Positions 30,694 through 44,018 are shown, counted from the stretch's first letter. The stretch: 64,000 nucleotides of DNA from Opisthocomus hoazin (GCF_030867145.1 NC_134418.1:312501-376500); one strand, 5' to 3'. Notes: generated by a model not told the origin, from the sequence alone. Numbers and translations are program-made.

Positions 30694-30831
30694 ACGACAC
30701 CTCCCGGCATGCCCTGGCTAGCAGGGCTCGGCCGCCCGGCAGCCGGAAGACTACACCTCCCGGCATGCCCCGGGGAGTAGCGTGACCGACAGCGCGCCCC
30801 GCGCCCCAGCACTACAGCTCCCAGCACGCCG
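30694..30831. promoter_or_regulatory. Three ZNF143/SBS-like motifs, unit 3
   Basis: Identical to the unit 1 cluster. Confidence 0.7.
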
Positions 30832-31297
30832 CGGGAGCTGCGGGCCTCGGCTTGCGGGGACACCGTGCCCGAAACGGCGCTGGACCCCCGCCGCTCCTTG
30901 CCTCCCACACGGACCCCGCTCGGCAGGTACCCTCGCCCGCCTCGGGGCTTTCCCCGGGACCCGCCGCTCCATCGACCGCCCCGCGCTCACCTTCTCCCTC
31001 CCTGCAGCCGCAGCCCGGTCACGGCTCCGCTCCTCCCTCGGCTCGCACCGGCCCCTCCACGGCCACCCCGGTCACGGCAGCACCGGGCCCTCCACCGGCA
31101 GAGGGAGGGGCCGTCGCCATCAGCCGTGCTGCCCGCACCTGGGGCGGCCCCGGCCCACGGCTGGAGCCCGGCAGGAACAGGGGGCCGTCGCCCCTGCCCC
31201 ACAGCCCGTCCCCTCCTCCCCTGGGCTCTGGCGCAGCCCCTCGTCCCGTGCAAACCACGCACAAACGCAGCCGCGAGGGCAAAAGGGACCGCAGGTC

Positions 31298-31505
31298 TTT
31301 ATTCAGTCACGCACCCAGCCAGTCCCGGGAGCCGCTCTGCTCCGGGGCTCGGGGCCCCCGATGCTCCCTCTGCCCCTCCGACACCTCGGCAGTCCTTCCC
31401 GCAGCTGCGCCCGTTGCTCCAGCAGGGAACAGTCGGTCAGTCCGCTCCCGGAGCGATGCGCTGCTCGGCAGAGGCCGCCAAAAATGAGGAGCAGGGTGCA
31501 GGCCA
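31298..31505 (-). other. Terminal exon-like segment T_A, unit 3
   Basis: Acceptor, TGAATAAA overlap and hydrophobic phase-1 frame as unit 1. Confidence 0.6.
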
Positions 31506-33698
31506 CTACAAGAGAGGAGAAAAGTGACAGCGGCGGTGTAACGAGAAAGCACGAAGCAGGGAAAGGGACAGCGAGAGAAGGACGGGGACAGGCAGTCCCA
31601 CAGAGATGGAGAAAGAAGCAGCAGGAAGAGAGGAAGAGTGGCAGCAGAAAGAAGAAGAGGGAGCAGGACAGAGACCGAAAAAGGATGGGGGAGCAGGACA
31701 GAGGCGCAGAAAAAACCTGCAACGGGCAGCACGACAGGAAGGGAGGAAAAAAGAATAGGGGCAGGGACCCGGACTGAGACAGATGGGGAAAGACAAAAAA
31801 AAAAAGCTACAAAAACAGGGCAGAGAGGGAGGAATGAGACAACATGGACAGGGAGCCGGGAACGCAAACGACGGAGGGAAGGGGCGAGGGTGGGCAGGAC
31901 AACACGAAACAAACCACATAGCTACACGCTACAGGGAAAAGAGGGAAGACTTAAGAAGTAGGGAGCGGGAGCTGAACAAAAGAGAGCCAGAGAGCAAAAA
32001 GCCAGAGAGTAATGCGTACAGAAAGAAAGGGGGGGGGATTCTAAAACAGGGTCATCGGGGAGACAGACACAAGTAAGAAGGACAAAGGACAAAAGCAACA
32101 GGCTACGAGGTGGAGAGGGAAGAATCAATGAATATGGACAGAGCGCTGGCCAGAGAGAGACCGAGAAAGGCAAAAGATGGCACGGGTGACAGGGCAGAGA
32201 GGGAGGAATTTAAAAACCAGGCACAGGGAGTCGGACAGAGGGAAAGGCAGAAATAAAAGGAGAAAAAGTGACGGGCCACGGGGCAGAGAGGGAGGAATGG
32301 ATAAAGAGCAACAGGGGACCGGATAGAGCACAATGGAGAATGGAAAAAAAGCAAAAGCACGCTCCAGGGAAGACGGAGGGATTGAAGAACCGCGACCAGG
32401 AGCTGGACAGCGAGACACAGAGGAAGACCAAAAAACCAACAAAACAAAACCAGTGATGGGCTACAAGATGGGCTGGGGGAAACAAAAAACAGCGCCAGGG
32501 AGCTGGACACAGAGAGATGGAGACAGACAGACCAATAGCGTGGGGCTACAGGGGGCAGAGGGACGAAATAAACACTGAGGACGGGGAGCCAGACAGAGAG
32601 AGAGGGAGATCGCGGAGAACAGTGGTGGGTGCAGGAAGAAGAGGTAAGAGTTAATAAATGGGGACAGGGAGCCGCACAGGGAGGGACCGAGAAAGGCAAA
32701 CACAGCAGCAGGGCATAGGGCAGAGAGGAAGAACTAAAAAACAAGGGCAGTGAGACAGACATAGAGAGATGGAGAAAAGAAAAAAGCAATGGGTGATGTG
32801 GCAGAGAGGGAGGACTTAAAAACAGGCACGGGAAGCAAGAAAGACTGAAAGGGGGGGGGGGGGGCGGGGCTGAATCCAATAGGCAACAGGATGGAGAGGG
32901 AGGACTTAAAAGTGAGGGACGAGAAGCTGGGAAGACAGAGAGGTGGAGAAAGAAACAGAATCACAACACGCTACAGTGCCAAGAAGGAAGAAGCTGAACA
33001 ACAGGGACAGGGAGCCAGACAAAGAGAGCCAGAGAAAGAAAAAATACCGACGGGCCACAGGACAGAGAGGGAGGAATGAAACAATAGGGATCCGGAGCCG
33101 GGCAGTCAGAGAGGGAGGAAGAAGAAATAGCCAGGGGCAATAAGGCAGAGAGAGAAGGCGGCAAAAACAGGGATCTGGACCAGATCGATGACAAAAGACA
33201 AGGACAGTGATGGGCTATAGGGAGGAATGCGAAGACAGGGGCGAGGCGCCAGATGCGGAGCAAGGCACACAGGAAGTACAGCAAAAGCTAGAGAGCAGAG
33301 AGGGAGGAATTAAACCACAGGGATAGGGAGCCGGGGAGGGAGCTGGAAAAAGGGATGCAGGAGGGGAGACGAGGAGGAATTAAAAAATTGGGATCCAGAG
33401 CCCGAGAAAGAAGTAAAATTGCCACAGGCTAAAGGGCCCAGAAGGAAGAAATTGAAAACCAGGGAGCAGAAGCCAGCCAGAGAGAGACGCAGAAAGGAAA
33501 AACCACGATGGGCTCCCAGACGGAGAGGGAGGAATTTCAAAAAGGAAGGGAGCGGGAGCCATACACAGAGAGACAGAAAAAGGGAAGATAGCAACAGGCC
33601 ACAGGGCAGCGAGGGAAGAACTGAAAAGTAGGGACAGGAAGCCGGACAGAGCGCAACGAGAAAGAAATGGCCGGGGGGGAAACACAGCACCACCACCT
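31506..33698. repeat. Purine-rich minisatellite array GA1, unit 3
   Basis: As unit 1, with a G14 tract (32851-32864) followed by cggggctg instead of cggcgctg, and a 4-base loss of the taaa repeat near 33430. No gene seen. Confidence 0.9.
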
Positions 33699-33718
33699 GC
33701 GACAGGCTACAGGGCTAG

Positions 33719-34183
33719 CCCAAGCTGGCCAGTGGAAATATTCCGTACCACAGACGTCACGCACAGCTTATAAATGGGGGCTGGCTGCGGGGCAGGAATC
33801 AGCTCTTGTCGTTTCCGCGAGTTGGAACCCGCTCTCGTCCGGGAGGTCAAACTATTTTGGAATTTAGCGAAACTTGCGATTTCCGGGTTCCGCAATCGCT
33901 GTTCGGGGACTGCCTGTGCACCGGTCATCGGGTGGTGAGAGAAACTGTACTGCGTATAGTTTGGTTCGCATGTGCGTTGTTGCAATTATTATCATCGTTA
34001 TTAGAATTATCAGCAGTATTTCCTTTGTTGCCTTACTAAACTGTCTTTATCTCAACCGACAAGTTTGACCTTTTGTCCATTTGTCCTCCGCATCCCGCTG
34101 GGGAGGGAACGGGCCGGGGGTGGGGGCTGTGAGCGAGCAGCTCTCTAGTGCTTAGTTGCCGGCTGCCAAGTTAAACCATGACA
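33719..34183 (+). mobile_element. 5'-truncated solo ERV LTR, unit 3
   Basis: Same truncated LTR; carries the tgcaccgg variant shared with units 4 and 5. Confidence 0.75.
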
Positions 34184-35365
34184 GACAGAGAGGGAGGAAT
34201 TAAAAAAAAACAGGACTGGGAGCAATCTACAGAGAGACGTCCGGGAACGAAAGTGTAAACAGCACCGCGTACAGGGCAGAGAGGGAGGAATTCAACAAAA
34301 ATAGTAAGTAAAGACAGGGAGCCGGACAGAGGGACACAGAGACAGAGAAAACAGCAATGGGCTACAAGACAGAGAGGGGGGGATTAAAAAATCCTGGCGG
34401 GGAGCCGGACCGGGAGAGACGGCCAAAGAAATGAAATCGCGCCGTGGCACAGGGAAGACAGGAGGACAACACTGAAAACCAGGGCCTGGGAACTGGAAAG
34501 AGAGCGCCAGAGAATGAAAGAACTCCTGACGGGCTCTAGGGCAGAGACAGGAGGAATGAAAAAACAGGGGCGGGGAGACAGAGAGAGACAGAGAGAGAGA
34601 AATAAGAGGGGGGGAAAGCAACAGGCCGCAGGCTCCGGAGGGAGGAAGTGCGAAAGAGGGGCTGGGAGCCGCACAGGGAGAGGGTGGAGAAACAGACCTG
34701 CAGAAGTGACAGGGTATGGGGCAGAGAGGGAGGAACTTAAAAAAATCAGGACCTTGAGCCAGAAGAGACGGAGAAAATAAAAATGGTGACGGGTAACAGG
34801 GCAGAGAGGGAGGAATGAAAAAACAGGGACAGGAAGCCAAAACAGAGAGACTGCGAAGGCAAAAAGTCCCGACAGCTTCCGCAGAGAGGGCGAGGAACTG
34901 AAACTTAGAGACAGGGAGTTGGACAGAGAGAGACAGAGAAAGAAAAAGAGAAAAAAGACGGAGATGCAGAAAGGGAAAAGGAGCGACAGGACAGAGAGGG
35001 AGGAATTCAAAATGAGGGGCAGGGAGCAGAATAGAGAGAGATAGAGAAAGAGGCAGACGCGCAACGTGCTACGGAGCTGAGAAGGAAGACCTTGAACCAG
35101 AGGGACAGGGAGCCGGACAGAGAGTCCCAGAGACGGCAAAAGTACCGACGGGCTATAGGGCAGAGAGGGGGGAAAGCAAAAACCGTGATCGGGAGCCAGA
35201 CAGAAAGAGATAGGGAAGGAAAAAAAAGCCACGGGCTACAGGGCAGAGAGAGGGAGGACCTAAAAGATGGGGACAGGGAGCTGGTCAGAGATGGAGAAAG
35301 CAGGTACATGGGAGCGGGGAGGGGGTTGGAGGGGGCAGGGAGGAAAAAAAAGCCAAAAAGCACAG
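34184..35365. repeat. Purine-rich minisatellite array GA2, unit 3
   Basis: Full-length 84-bp array. No gene seen. Confidence 0.9.
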
Positions 35366-35446
35366 CAGTGTGGGAAAGAGAGGGATCCAGGGGAGAGCCC
35401 GGGATGCAGAAGAGGGGCGACAGGGCCCCGAGGGCCCGGCACTCAC

Positions 35447-35556
35447 CGCAGATCTCGCTCTTAGCACTGCCGGGAGACTCTGCTGCTTCAGACGCTTCTC
35501 TCTCCTGCTCTCCTCCCTTCCTCTTCCGTAACTCCGGTCGCTTGGCTGTCCCCCAC
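35447..35556 (-). other. 110-nt exon-like block E2, unit 3
   Basis: Same as E2 of unit 2; splice sites intact. Confidence 0.55.
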
Positions 35557-35561
35557 CTAAG

Positions 35562-37302
35562 AGAAAACGTCCATGTCTCGCAGCTCTGGCGAGACAAGGC
35601 TCCCTAGACACGTAGCCTCGCCTGCTCACGCACTACGCGCAGGAACAAGACAAGAGGGAAAGAGAGAGAGAGAGAGAGAATGACGAGCGGGCAGCAGAAC
35701 TGACGGATCAAGAGAGAAACTGAATCAGGGGAATAAAGAACGCTGGAGGGAGACAAACGTACAGGCAACAAGCCAGATGGACGAGGGCAGGAGACACACA
35801 GATCAGGACAAAGAGGTGGAGAAAGTGAAAACAGTGATGGGCTGCAGGATGAGAAAAAAGGCCAAGGAGCAGGACAGAGGAGAATAACGGGACAGCAAGC
35901 TGGACAGGGGCATATAGCAAGAAACAAAGGGACAGGCAGCAGTATGGAGATATACAGACAAAGAGTTACGGGGAGGATGGAGGACAGAGAGAATGAGAGA
36001 AAAGGGACAGGGAGGGGGGCACAGATGGAGAAAGAAATGCTGGCGACAGAGAGAGGAAGAAAGCGACAGGACAGAGGCAGAGAGGTAGAGAAAGGAAGAA
36101 AAAAGTAGCGACGAGTAGGAGGCCAGAGGCACAAGGAAAAGACAGGAGGAAGGACAGAGTGACAGAGAAAACCGGTGAGGGACAGGACGCCAGAAAGAAA
36201 GATACTGTGAAAGAGAGCGCGACAGGGAGCAGGACGCTGGGACAGACAGCAACCGAGAGCAACCGAGAGAACGGCAGCGAGGTGGAGCACAAGAGAAAAC
36301 AGGGACTGAGAGCAAGACCGAGGGGTGAAGCAATAAATAATGGGGCTGGGGAGCAGGACAGCAGAAGAGAGAGACAGAGAAGGGGACACATAAGACAACC
36401 GCAAACTGAGAGGGAGAAGGAGAAGAGCACAGAGGGTCACAGACAAAAAGAGAGGGACGGCAGAAAGAGAAAAACAAGACGAGGGAGAAGGACTGAGGAG
36501 CAGAGAGAAAAAAGTACAGGGAAAAGGACAGAGATGCAGAAAACAAGGCAAGACTGGAGCCAGAACACAGGGCAAAACTGACAAGGACAGGCAGCGCAAC
36601 AAAGGGATGGAGGAGGAAAGAACAGTGATGGGCCGCAGCACAGAGGAAAAGAGAGAAAAAGAGCAAGAAGAGCAAGAGAAGGAGAATGACAGGAGGGTGT
36701 AGACAGAAAGACTGGGACACGTCAAAGGGGCACTTGGGGGACACACACATCGGAAGGGTAGAAAGGAAAAGGGAGGGATGGGGAGCAAGACAGCGTGATA
36801 GAGCGAGACGGAGGAAATGGAGTGCAAGGGCGCAGAAAAGCAGAGGTACTGGGAAGAGGAAAGAACGTCAGGGAGAGAAAGGTGAGGGTGGGGAGCAGGA
36901 GAGAGGTAGAGAACAAAAAAAATAGCCACAGGCAGAATAACAGAAATACGGAGAATAAAAAATTACTTCCAGGCAGCAGGACAGAGGCACAGAGCAAGAG
37001 GAACAAAAAACCACAGGGAGAAGGACGGGTAACACACAGCATGACACTGCGGGAGTGAGAGGACGGAACAGGGCAAGGCAGAGGAATGAGGAGCAAAAAA
37101 AAAAAAACAACCCAGCAAACAGAAAGGGAACTGGACAGAGATAGGCAGCAGGGCACAGAGATGGAGAAAGAAAAAACAGCAACAAGGACAGGGAATGAGG
37201 AATAGAGAGGAAAAGAGCGGGACAGGGAAACAAATACAGACAAAAGAAGGGGAGGTACAGGGAAGGAAAAGAAAAGCTGGGGGGGGGGGGGGGGAGGAGG
37301 AA
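35562..37302. repeat. Purine-rich array GA3, unit 3
   Basis: As unit 2; G16 tract at 37279-37294. No gene seen. Confidence 0.88.
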
Positions 37303-37389
37303 TCACAGCAGCATGGGAGAGAGAAGGATCCAGGGGAGGGCCCGGGACGCAGAAGAGGAGCGACAGGGCCCCGGAGGCCCGCCACTCAC

Positions 37390-37499
37390 CGCAGATCTCG
37401 CTCTCGGCGCTGCCGGGAGACTCTGCCGCTTCAGGCGCTTCTCTCTCCTGCGCTCCTCCCTTCCTCTTCCGTAAGTCCGGTCGCTTGGCTGTCCTACAC
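37390..37499 (-). other. 110-nt exon-like block E3, unit 3
   Basis: Same as E3 of unit 2; splice sites intact. Confidence 0.6.
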
Positions 37500-37504
37500 C
37501 TAAG

Positions 37505-38965
37505 AAAAAACGCGCATGTGTCGCGGCTCTTAGGAGACGAGGCTCCCTAGGCACGTAGCCTCGCTCGCTCACGCGCTCCACAACCGTACCATGCTGCTGC
37601 TGGTGACACATACAGACCCTGCGGGACACGCTGGCGGCCTGGCCTGCTGCAGGCTACCAAGAGGGAGCCTTCCTCACCCGCAGAGGCAGGCTCTCTCCTG
37701 CCTGCGGAGCCAGGCAGCTGCCAGCCAGGTGGCCTTCCATTTTTTCTTCTTCTTCAGCCTTCTCGGGACTCTCCAGCTTCAGCCCCGCCAGCTCCCGTCC
37801 GCAGCCACTCAGCGCTCCGCCTCTCCCTTTTCGCCCCCACGACGCCAGGAGACCGAGGCCCGGCACACACAGCCCTCACAAGCCTGGAGCGGGCGCAGCC
37901 AACGGCATCCCCAGGGCAGGAACGGACAAGCGCGGCCCCTGCCACAGAGAAAGAAGCAGCGGCGACCGCGTTAAGGGAGGCCGAGGCACGCTCGAGGCCC
38001 AGTGTGCTGCCCGCACCACGGGCCTTGGGGGAGGCCGGGGGCTCCGGGACAGGCTTCAGGGGACGTGCTGGAGCTGGGGGCGGCTGCGCGGGGCGAGCGG
38101 GGCCGGGGAGCGCTGCCGAGTTGGGGGGGGTGCCCGCCTCCTTCCCCCCTTCCCTTCCGTCACCTCCCGCCTCTGGCCCCGGGGCTGCCGGCACCCGCCT
38201 CGCCTCCAGCGCACCGGCAGCCTGTCGCAGCGGACGGCTCGAAGCTTCCCGTCCCACCACCCTCGGGCAACCACCACGCATCCCCGCACCCGCCGGAGGG
38301 GAGCCCGCGCCTCACGGCTGGCCTCTCCGCTCCCCCGCCGCCCCGGCACCCGACACCAGGGCGCCGCCATGCTGCTGCGCCGCACTGCGCATGCGCCACG
38401 CGCCGACGGCGCGCCGGAGGGGCCACAGCCTGCGCGCAACGCCGGGCTGCAGTACCGCTCCGGGTCGGGGCAGCGCGCGCCGCCGGCACGGGGCGGCACC
38501 TCCGCACGGCTCCGGGCAGCCCCCGACTCGCGGCTCCGACACGGCGCCGAACCCCCGCCCCTCCCTGTCCCCGACACGGACCCCGCCCTCCCGGGGGCTT
38601 TTCCCCGGGACGCGCTGCTCCATCCACCTCCCCCCCCAACCCCGCGCTCACCTTCTCCCTCGCTGCAGCCGCAGCCCGGCCACGGCTCCGCTCCTCCCTC
38701 GGCTCGCACCGGCCCCTCCACGGCCACCCCGGTCACGGCAGCACCGGGCCCTCCACCGGCAGAGGGAGGGGCCGTCGCCATCAGCCGTGCTGCCCACACC
38801 TGGGGCTCCCCCGGCCCCGGGCCCACGACTGGAGCCCGGCAGGAACAGGGGGCCGTCGCCCCTGCCCCACAGCCCGTCCCCTCCTCCCTTGGGCTCTGGC
38901 ACAGCCCCTCGTCCCGTGCAAACCAAGCACAAATGCAGCCGCGAGGGCAAAAGGGACCGCAGGTC
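37505..38965 (-). promoter_or_regulatory. CpG-rich island B, unit 3
   Basis: Same short B type as unit 2, with NRF1 match and leader; a few substitutions only. Confidence 0.7.
38316..38370 (-). other. Leader exon candidate MAAPWC, island B unit 3
   Basis: 55-nt leader with AGCC|GTGAGG donor. Confidence 0.45.
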
Positions 38966-39172
38966 TTTATTAGTCACGCACCCAGCCAGTCCCGGGAGCT
39001 GCTCTGCTCCGGGGCTCGGGGCCCCCGATGCTCCCTCTGCCCCTCCGACACCTCGGCAGTCCTTCCCGCAACTGCGCCCGTTGCTCCAGCAGGGAACAGT
39101 CGGTCAGTCGGCTCCCGGAGCGATGCGCTGTTCGGCAGAGGCCGCCAAAAATGAGGAGCAGGGTGCAGGCCA
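38966..39172 (-). other. Terminal exon-like segment T_B, unit 3
   Basis: Same one-base loss as B2 (TAATAAA); acceptor and poly(A) signal intact. Confidence 0.6.
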
Positions 39173-39840
39173 CTACAAGAGAGGAGAAAAGTGACAGATG
39201 GCTGGACAGCGGCGGTGTAACGAGAAAGCACGAAGCAGGGAAAGGGACAGCGAGAGAAGCACGGGGACAGGCAGTCCCACAGAGATGGAGAAAGAAGCAG
39301 CAGGAAGAGAGGAAGAGTGGCAGCAGAAAGAAGAAGAGGGAGCAGGACAGAGACCGAAAATGAAGAACGGGGAGCAGGAAGGAGATGCAAAAAAAAACCC
39401 TGTAGCATTGAAAGAGGAAAAAAGAATAGCGGCAGGGACCTGGGCAAAGAGAGATGAGGAAATAGAATAGAATAGACATGGAGAAAGCAGTAGATCTGTG
39501 ACGCGCTATGGAGCCGAGAAGGAAGGCCTCAAATCAAGGGACAAGGAGCCAGACAAAAGAGCACCAGAGACAGCAAAAGTACTGACAGGCTACAGAGCAG
39601 GAGGAAAGCAAAAGTAGTAACCGGGAGCTGAACAGAAAGAGGGGAAGAAGGAAAAAAACGCCACGGGCTGCAGGGCAGAAAGAGGGAGGACCTAAAAGAT
39701 GGGGACAAGTCAGAGACAGATGGAGAAAGAAGGTACACAAGAGCAGAAAAAAAAATAATCGTAGCAGTGTGGGAAAGAGAGGGAGCCAGGGGAGGGCCCA
39801 GGATGCAGAAGAGGGGTGACAGGGCCCCGAGGGCCCAGGA
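39173..39840. repeat. Purine-rich array GA4 plus E4 flank, unit 3
   Basis: As unit 2. No gene seen. Confidence 0.85.
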
Positions 39841-39845
39841 CTCAC

Positions 39846-39955
39846 CGCAGCTCTCACTCTCGGTGCTGCCGGGAGACTTGGACACTTCAGATGCTTCTCT
39901 CTCCTTCTCTCTTCCCTTCTTCTTCTGTAACTCAAATCGTTTGGCTCGCCTCCAC
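39846..39955 (-). other. 110-nt exon-like block E4, unit 3
   Basis: Same as E4 of unit 2; splice sites intact. Confidence 0.55.
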
Positions 39956-40181
39956 CTGAGAGAAAATGCATGTGGTTGTCTTAGAGCTCATACGAGACGC
40001 GGCTTCCTAGACAAGAAGCCTCACTGCACACTGTATGCAGGAATAGGACAGAGAAAGAGAGAGAATATGATGAGTGGGAAGCAGAACTCACAGATCGAGA
40101 GAGAACTTGAATCAGAGGAATAAACAAGGCAGGAAAGAGAGATAAAGACAGGGAAGAAGCCGGAAGAAAAGGGCCTTTCTG

Positions 40182-40538
40182 GCCTCTACTCACACCCCCC
40201 AGCCTCCCATCTCTTTCCAGCCTCCTTTTTTTCTGGCCTCTACTCTCGCCCCTGGCCTCCCACCCCTCTGCGGCCTCCCACCCCTCTGCGGCCTCCTTTT
40301 TTTCTTTCTGGCCTCTACTCTCGCCCCCGGCCTCCCACCCTGCTGCGGCCTCCCACCCCTTTCCGACCTCCTTCTTTTTCTGGTCTCTACTCTCGCCCCC
40401 AGCCTCCCACCCCTCATCAGCCTCCTACCTCCCATTTTGCTGGCCTCTACATAGTTCAGCTTCCCACCCCTCTGCAACCTCCTACCTCTTTCCAGCCTCC
40501 ACTCCCCGCCCCAAGCTTCCCACCCCCGTCCCCACACA
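40182..40538. repeat. Pyrimidine-rich 75-bp VNTR, about two copies, unit 3
   Basis: Full copies start near 40235 and 40309; otherwise as unit 2. Confidence 0.92.
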
Positions 40539-41957
40539 CTGACAGAAAGAGAAAAACGACAGTGAACAGGGAAAAAGGTATTAAGAAACAAAGAAAGGGT
40601 CAGACGAAGAAGAGGGTGGTTAGGGTTGGAACCCCAACACAAACCAGCAAGGGGCTAGTGGACAGAGAGAGAGGAAGAGAAGAAAGGGCCGGGAAGCAAG
40701 ACAGAGAAGGAGAGAAAGGCAAAAAGGGAGAGCCGGCTGGACAGGGACGTATAGCAAGAAACAACCAGACAGGCAGCAGGACAGAGACACAGAGACAGAA
40801 AAACCGGGGGACAGGAACCAGGACAGAGTGACGGCGAGAGGAAACAAGGGCCAGGGAGCAGGACAGCGATGGAGAAAGAAGCACTGTGGCAGCAGGGTAG
40901 AAAGAGAAGGAAGAAAGGCCAGAAGAAGGATGGGGAATGACAGAGAAGGGAAAGAGAAGGACAAGGAGCAGGACAGATTGTCAAAGAAAGGGAGTGGGAC
41001 AAGGTGATACTGAGAGAGAAAAAGGGGACAGGGAGGCAGGATAAAGTGAAAGACAGGCAAAAATAAGAGACAGGGGAGCAGGACAGAGACGGAGGGGGAA
41101 ACGCCTCGGCTGGGCAGCAGGAGAGAGAGGCGGAGAAGGGAAAAAACAGCACAAAACCTGGGACGGCCAACCTGGGTGGGCGGGGAGCAGGTCAGAGAGC
41201 CGGAGAAAGGAAAAACACTGCTGTGGAGCAGCAGAGGGGAATGGAGAAAGAAAGAGAGCGAGGGGGAGCAGGGCAGAGAAACGGAGAGAGAAAATAAGTG
41301 ACGGGGAGCAGGGCAGAGCCCTAGGAAGACGAAAATAAGACACGGGAGAAGACCGAGGAGCTCAGAGAGAAAGAAGGGTCGAAAGAAAACGCCAGAGAGG
41401 TAGAGAAATCAAGAAAAACAGGGACGAGGAGCCTTGCAGAGACGGAGCACGAAAATGTTGGGCCGGTGAGCGCGAAAGAGGGAGAGAGAGACAGGGGCAG
41501 GGGGAGGAGATGAAGAAGAAAGGAGAGACAAAGATGGCAATGGAGCACAGGACACACAGGCAGAGAGAGAAAAAGGACAGTGAACAGGAAAAAAGGGACC
41601 GAGAAACAAAGAAAGGGTCAGATCTAGACAAAGAGACCAAGAAGAGGGGAGGCGGGGGGGTGTGTGCAGGGAAACCCCAAAACAAACCAGCAAGGGGCTA
41701 CAGGACGGAGAGAAAGGGCCATGAAGCAGGACAGAGAAGGAGAGAAAGGCAAAAAGGGAGAGCTGGCTGAACAGGGACGTATAGCAAGAAACGACCGGAC
41801 AGGCAGCAGGACAGAGAAACAGAGACAGGGAGCCGGCTAAAGAAATTCTGGAGGGAGAAAAAGAGGGAGAGGTAGCAGGACACAAACACAGACAGAAGAC
41901 GGGAGGTACAGGGAAAGGGAAAGAAAAGGAAAAAGAAAAAAAAACCAAACAAAACAA
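40539..41957. repeat. Purine-rich array GA5, unit 3
   Basis: As unit 2. No gene seen. Confidence 0.88.
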
Positions 41958-42044
41958 TCACAGCAGCATGGGAGAGAGAAGGATCCAGGGGAGGGCCCGG
42001 GACGCAGAAGAGGGGCGACAGGGCCCCGGAGGCCCGCCACTCAC

Positions 42045-42154
42045 CGCAGATCTCGCTCTCGGCGCTGTCGGGAGACTCTGCCGCTTCAGGCGCTTCTCTC
42101 TCCTGCGCTCCTCCCTTCCTCTTCCGTAAGTCCGGTCGCTTGGCTGTCCTACAC
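42045..42154 (-). other. 110-nt exon-like block E1, unit 4
   Basis: Same as E1 of unit 3; splice sites intact. Confidence 0.6.
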
Positions 42155-42982
42155 CTAAGAAAAAACGCGCATGTGTCGCGGCTCTCAGGACACGAGGCTC
42201 CCTAGGCACGTAGCCTCGCTCGCTCACGCGCTCCACAACCGTACCATGCTGCTGCTGGTGACACATACAGACCCTGCGGGACACGCTGGCGGCCTGGCCT
42301 GCTGCAGGCTACCAAGAGGGAGCCTTCCTCACCCGCAGAGGCAGGCTCTCTCCTGCCTGCGGAGCCAGGCAGCTTCCAGCCAGGTGGCCTTCCATTTTTT
42401 TTTCTTCTTCAGCCTTCTCGGGACTCTCCAGCTTCAGCCCCGCCAGCTCCCATCCGCAGCCACTCAACGGTCCGCCTCTCCCTTTTCGCCCCCACGACGC
42501 CAGGAGACCGAGGCCCGGCACACACAGCCCTCACAAGCCTGGAGCGGGCGCAGCCAACGGCATCCCCAGGGCAGGAACGGACAAACGCGTCCTCAGCGCG
42601 GCCCCTGCCACAGAGAAAGAAGCAGCGGCGACCGCGTTAAGGGAGGCCGAGGCACGCTCGAGGCCCAGTGTGCCGCCCGCACCACGGGCCTTGGGGGAGG
42701 CCGGGGGCTCCGGGACAGGCTTCAGGGGACGTGCTGGAGCTGGGGGCGGCTGCGCGGGGCGAGCGGGGCCGGGGAGCGCTGCCGAGTTGGGGGGGGGTGC
42801 CCGCATCCTTCCCCCCTCACCCTGCGTCACCTCCCGCCTCTGGCCCCGGGGCTGCCCGCACCCGCCTCGCCTCCAGCGCACCGGCAGCCTGCCGCAGCGG
42901 GCGGCTCGAAGCTTCCCGTCCCACCACCCTCGGGCAGCCACCACGCACCCCCGCACCCGTCGCAGGGGAGCCCGCGCCTCAC

Positions 42983-43037
42983 GGCTGGCCTCTCCGCTCC
43001 CCCGCCGCCCCGGCACCCGACACCAGGGCGCCGCCAT
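42983..43037 (-). other. Leader exon candidate MAAPWC, island A unit 4
   Basis: 55-nt leader with AGCC|GTGAGG donor. Confidence 0.45.
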
Positions 43038-43210
43038 GCTGCTGCGCCGTACCGCGCATGCGCCACGTGCCGACGGCGCGCCGGAGTGGCCAGTCCCCAG
43101 TCCCTGCGCGGAACGCCGGGCTGCAGTACCGCATCGCGGCCAGGGGACGGCGCCAGCGGACACGGCGCGGCGCCCACGCCCGGCCCCACCTCCGGGTCCA
43201 GGCAGCGCGC

Positions 43211-43248
43211 GCCGCCGGCAGGGGGCGGCGCCGCCGGCAGGGGGCGGC
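43211..43248. repeat. 19-bp GC VNTR with CTCF-like core, two copies, unit 4
   Basis: As unit 3. Confidence 0.88.
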
Positions 43249-43678
43249 GCCTCCGCACGGCTCCGGGCAGCGCCCTGCCGCGCGCCTCCCGCTCCGGGCA
43301 GCCCCCGACTCGCGGCTGCGACACGGCGCCGCACCCCCGCCGCTCCTTGCCCCCGACCTCCCGGGGGCTTTTCCCCAGGACCTGCCACTCCATCCACACC
43401 CCCACACACCCCGCGCTCACCTTCTCCCTCGCTGCAGCCGCAACCCGGCTACGGCTCCGCTCCTCCCTCGACTCGCACCGGCCCCTCCACAGCCACCCGG
43501 GGCACGGCAGCACCGGGCCCTCCACCGGCAGAGGGAGGGGCCGTCGCCATCAGCCGTGCTGCCCGCACCTGGGGCTCCTCCGGCTCCGGCCCACGGCTGG
43601 ATCCCACGGTGCCGTCATTGGGCAAACACAAAGACCCTCTGAAGCCGTTTGGGCATTTCAGCAAGCAGGCAGGCGTCC

Positions 43679-43684
43679 TTTATT
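43679..43684 (-). terminator. Poly(A) signal AATAAA inside island A, unit 4
   Basis: As unit 1. Confidence 0.55.
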
Positions 43685-43747
43685 GCAGCACCGGACACAC
43701 AGGGCACGGCTCCTCCCAGCGCGCACAGCACCTGTGCCACTCGAGCG

Positions 43748-44018
43748 GCAGTACCGAATTTTGGTCACCGGGTGGCAGCAGCGAGCTCTTGGACACGGCG
43801 CCACCGCGCATTCGCGTCTCCCGAGCCGCAGTACCGAACTTTGGTCACCGGGTGGCAGCAGCGAGCTCTTGGACACGGCGCCACCGCGCATTCGCGTCTC
43901 CCGAGCCGCAGTACCGAACTTTGGTCACCGGGTGGCAGCAGCGAGCTCTTGGACTCGGCGCCACCGCGCATTGGCGCCACCCGAGCCGCAGTAACGAACT
44001 TTGCTCACCGGGTGGCAG
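43748..44018. repeat. 80-bp minisatellite, four copies, unit 4
   Basis: Four copies. The first reads gtcaccgggtggcagc rather than the gtcaccgggtagcagc of units 1 and 3. Confidence 0.92.

Larger units (their letters stand above)
28627..31297 (-). promoter_or_regulatory. CpG-rich island A, unit 3
   Basis: A-type throughout. Differs from unit 1 mainly by two instead of five 19-bp VNTR copies and by gcatgcgccacg instead of gcatgcgctacg at the NRF1-like site, which removes a stop from a frame crossing the leader. Confidence 0.7.
28425..41957. repeat. Higher-order repeat unit 3 (13,533 bp)
   Basis: Complete copy, almost identical to units 4 and 5. It has two copies of the 19-bp VNTR, four of the 80-bp minisatellite and about two of the 75-bp VNTR. 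The LTR carries the variant tgcaccgg where units 1 and 2 have tgaatcgg. Confidence 0.95.
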